This document shows positions 34,602 through 35,746 of a stretch of DNA of 35,746 nucleotides, piece after piece. The DNA comes from Glaciecola sp. UBA983 (lineage in GTDB: Bacteria > Pseudomonadota > Gammaproteobacteria > Enterobacterales > Alteromonadaceae): the NCBI GenBank assembly GCA_002292215.1, contig DBBN01000075.1:1-35746 (forward strand), written 5' to 3'. Below the pieces are notes generated by a model. It saw only the letters and a list, made by a program, of their open reading frames with translations, was not told where the DNA came from and did no database searches. Each line of letters starts with the position of its first letter. The first letter of the stretch is position 1. Both the position numbers and the translations under genes were made by a program.

Positions 34602-35746
34602 ATGTTAATCCTGCCCGGCAGCACCTCGTTATCTGAATTTGCCAACCAAAAATTACTCGACGCTTGTCAATCTCAAGGTCTCCCTGTCACAGCTATTAAT
34701 GCTCAATATGTGCATTTTATCGCTGTATCTACTGAGTTATCTGATGCACAGCATGCAGTCTTGGGTAAGTTATTAACGTATGGACCTAAGCGTAACGATT
34801 TCGATCATGCCGGAGAGCTGTTTTTAGTGACGCCTCGCTTTGGTACGATTTCACCGTGGTCATCAAAAGCAACTGATATCGCGCACAATTGTGGATTATC
34901 CAATGTCAGCAAAGTTGAACGTGGCGAAGCGTATTATTTGACGACTAGTGCCTATTTAACTGATGAACAACGCCAGCAAGTCAAAGCACTGATTCATGAT
35001 CGTATGACGCAAGTTGTACTGGATGATATGGATGATGCTCACAATTTGTTTGTTACCGAGGCGCCAGGGCATTTTGCATCGGTAGACATCTTAGGACAAG
35101 GTAAACAAGCCTTAGTAGATGCCAACATAAGCTATGGTCTCGCTTTAGCTGACGATGAAGTGGATTATTTATTTACCAGTTTTACGCGCCTTAAGCGTAA
35201 TCCAAATGACATCGAATTATATATGTTTGCTCAAGCAAACTCTGAACATTGTCGTCATAAAATATTTAACGCTGATTGGACAATTGATGGTGAAGTTCAG
35301 CCTAAATCTTTGTTTAAGATGATCAAAAATACATTCGCTCACACGCCTGAATTTGTTCATTCTGCTTACTCTGATAATGCAGCCGTAATGGAAGGTAATA
35401 CTGCGGGACGTTTTTTCCCATCACCTGTTAATCATCAATATGAGTATCATGCAGAAGCCATTGATATCTTGATGAAAGTTGAAACCCATAATCACCCAAC
35501 AGCTATTGCTCCTTTTGCAGGTGCCGCAACAGGTTCTGGTGGTGAGATTCGTGACGAAGGGGCAACTGGACGAGGCTCTAAACCAAAAGCAGGTTTAGTC
35601 GGCTTTAGTGTTTCTAATTTACATATTCCAGGGTTGATTCAGCCGTGGGAAATCGCTTATGGCAAACCGTCACGGATCGTATCGGCATTAGATATTATGC
35701 TAGAAGGTCCATTGGGTGGCGCTGCATTTAACAATGAATTTGGTCG
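34602..35746 (+). CDS. purL: Phosphoribosylformylglycinamidine synthase PurL (partial, N-terminal 381 codons)
   Basis: PurL makes FGAM from FGAR, ATP and glutamine in purine synthesis. The reading frame from ATG 34602 runs open to the window end, so the remaining roughly two thirds of the ~1290-residue large-type enzyme, including the glutaminase domain, is out of view. The translation begins [19 protein letters not shown], an N-terminal PurS-like domain. It then shows a linker with '[16 protein letters not shown]', then the start of the first AIRS-like synthetase domain with '[13 protein letters not shown]', '[20 protein letters not shown]' and '[15 protein letters not shown]'. These match single-chain gammaproteobacterial PurL. 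It diverges from mltF. Confidence 0.97.
   Translation, partial: MLILPGSTSLSEFANQKLLDACQSQGLPVTAINAQYVHFIAVSTELSDAQHAVLGKLLTYGPKRNDFDHAGELFLVTPRFGTISPWSSKATDIAHNCGLSNVSKVERGEAYYLTTSAYLTDEQRQQVKALIHDRMTQVVLDDMDDAHNLFVTEAPGHFASVDILGQGKQALVDANISYGLALADDEVDYLFTSFTRLKRNPNDIELYMFAQANSEHCRHKIFNADWTIDGEVQPKSLFKMIKNTFAHTPEFVHSAYSDNAAVMEGNTAGRFFPSPVNHQYEYHAEAIDILMKVETHNHPTAIAPFAGAATGSGGEIRDEGATGRGSKPKAGLVGFSVSNLHIPGLIQPWEIAYGKPSRIVSALDIMLEGPLGGAAFNNEFG

Noticed and set aside
1..35746. Mobile elements, CRISPR arrays, toxin-antitoxin pairs or defence genes
   Set aside because: No transposase, integrase, direct-repeat array or restriction-like gene was seen; nearly all genes are core housekeeping genes in conserved order.

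Overview
The window looks like a chromosomal core segment of a low-GC marine gammaproteobacterium, most likely of the Alteromonadales type. This rests on gene order and protein families: queF/syd next to a CsrB RNA, DUF3192, DUF3301 and DUF3549 genes, truC and a YqcA flavodoxin, then dapD-glnD-map, rpsB-tsf, and the long pyrH-to-tilS envelope/replication cluster. No insertion sequence, prophage, CRISPR array, tRNA or rRNA was recognised.

Region 1 (1-5.8 kb) matches the enterobacterial queF-syd-csrB-truC-yqcA neighbourhood with extra genes. A partial queF (-) diverges from syd (+). A KfrA-like small gene (-), a DUF3192 lipoprotein and a GNAT acetyltransferase follow. A gene-free stretch then encodes a CsrB-family RNA with 23 GGA motifs, a canonical terminator and a GacA/UvrY-type box far upstream. 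Between that box and the promoter lie four tandem 11-bp repeats resembling DnaA boxes, one of them a perfect TTATCCACA. The DUF3549-DUF3301 pair converges on csrB, and truC-yqcA diverges from it.

Region 2 (5.8-10.3 kb) is on the minus strand: map, glnD and dapD, closed against yqcA by a perfect 15-bp hairpin. Region 3 (10.3-12.3 kb) is rpsB-tsf with a strong promoter, a GC-rich discriminator, a 210-nt structured leader (the t44/tff position), an intercistronic terminator and a final terminator.

Region 4 (12.3-30 kb, +) is pyrH-frr-uppS-cdsA-dxr-rseP-bamA-skp-fabZ-lpxA-lpxB-rnhB-dnaE-accA-tilS. It covers UMP kinase, ribosome recycling, undecaprenyl and CDP-diacylglycerol synthesis, the MEP isoprenoid pathway, sigma-E control, outer-membrane assembly, lipid A, DNA replication, fatty-acid synthesis and tRNA lysidine. 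The main oddity is that lpxD, normally between skp and fabZ, is missing, and a terminator-like hairpin sits there. LpxB carries an extra segment of about 45 residues, and skp, fabZ and lpxA all appear to start with TTG.

Region 5 (30-35.7 kb) holds a Kef-type cation/proton antiporter (+), a small PspB-like membrane protein (-) with a sigma-54-like upstream element, tadA (+), a 50-residue very basic ORF just downstream of mltF (-), and the first 381 codons of purL (+), divergent from mltF.

I found no clearly new multi-gene system. The best leads are the phased DnaA-like boxes upstream of csrB, the lpxD loss with a terminator in its place, the small basic ORF, and the sigma-54-like element of the PspB-like gene.
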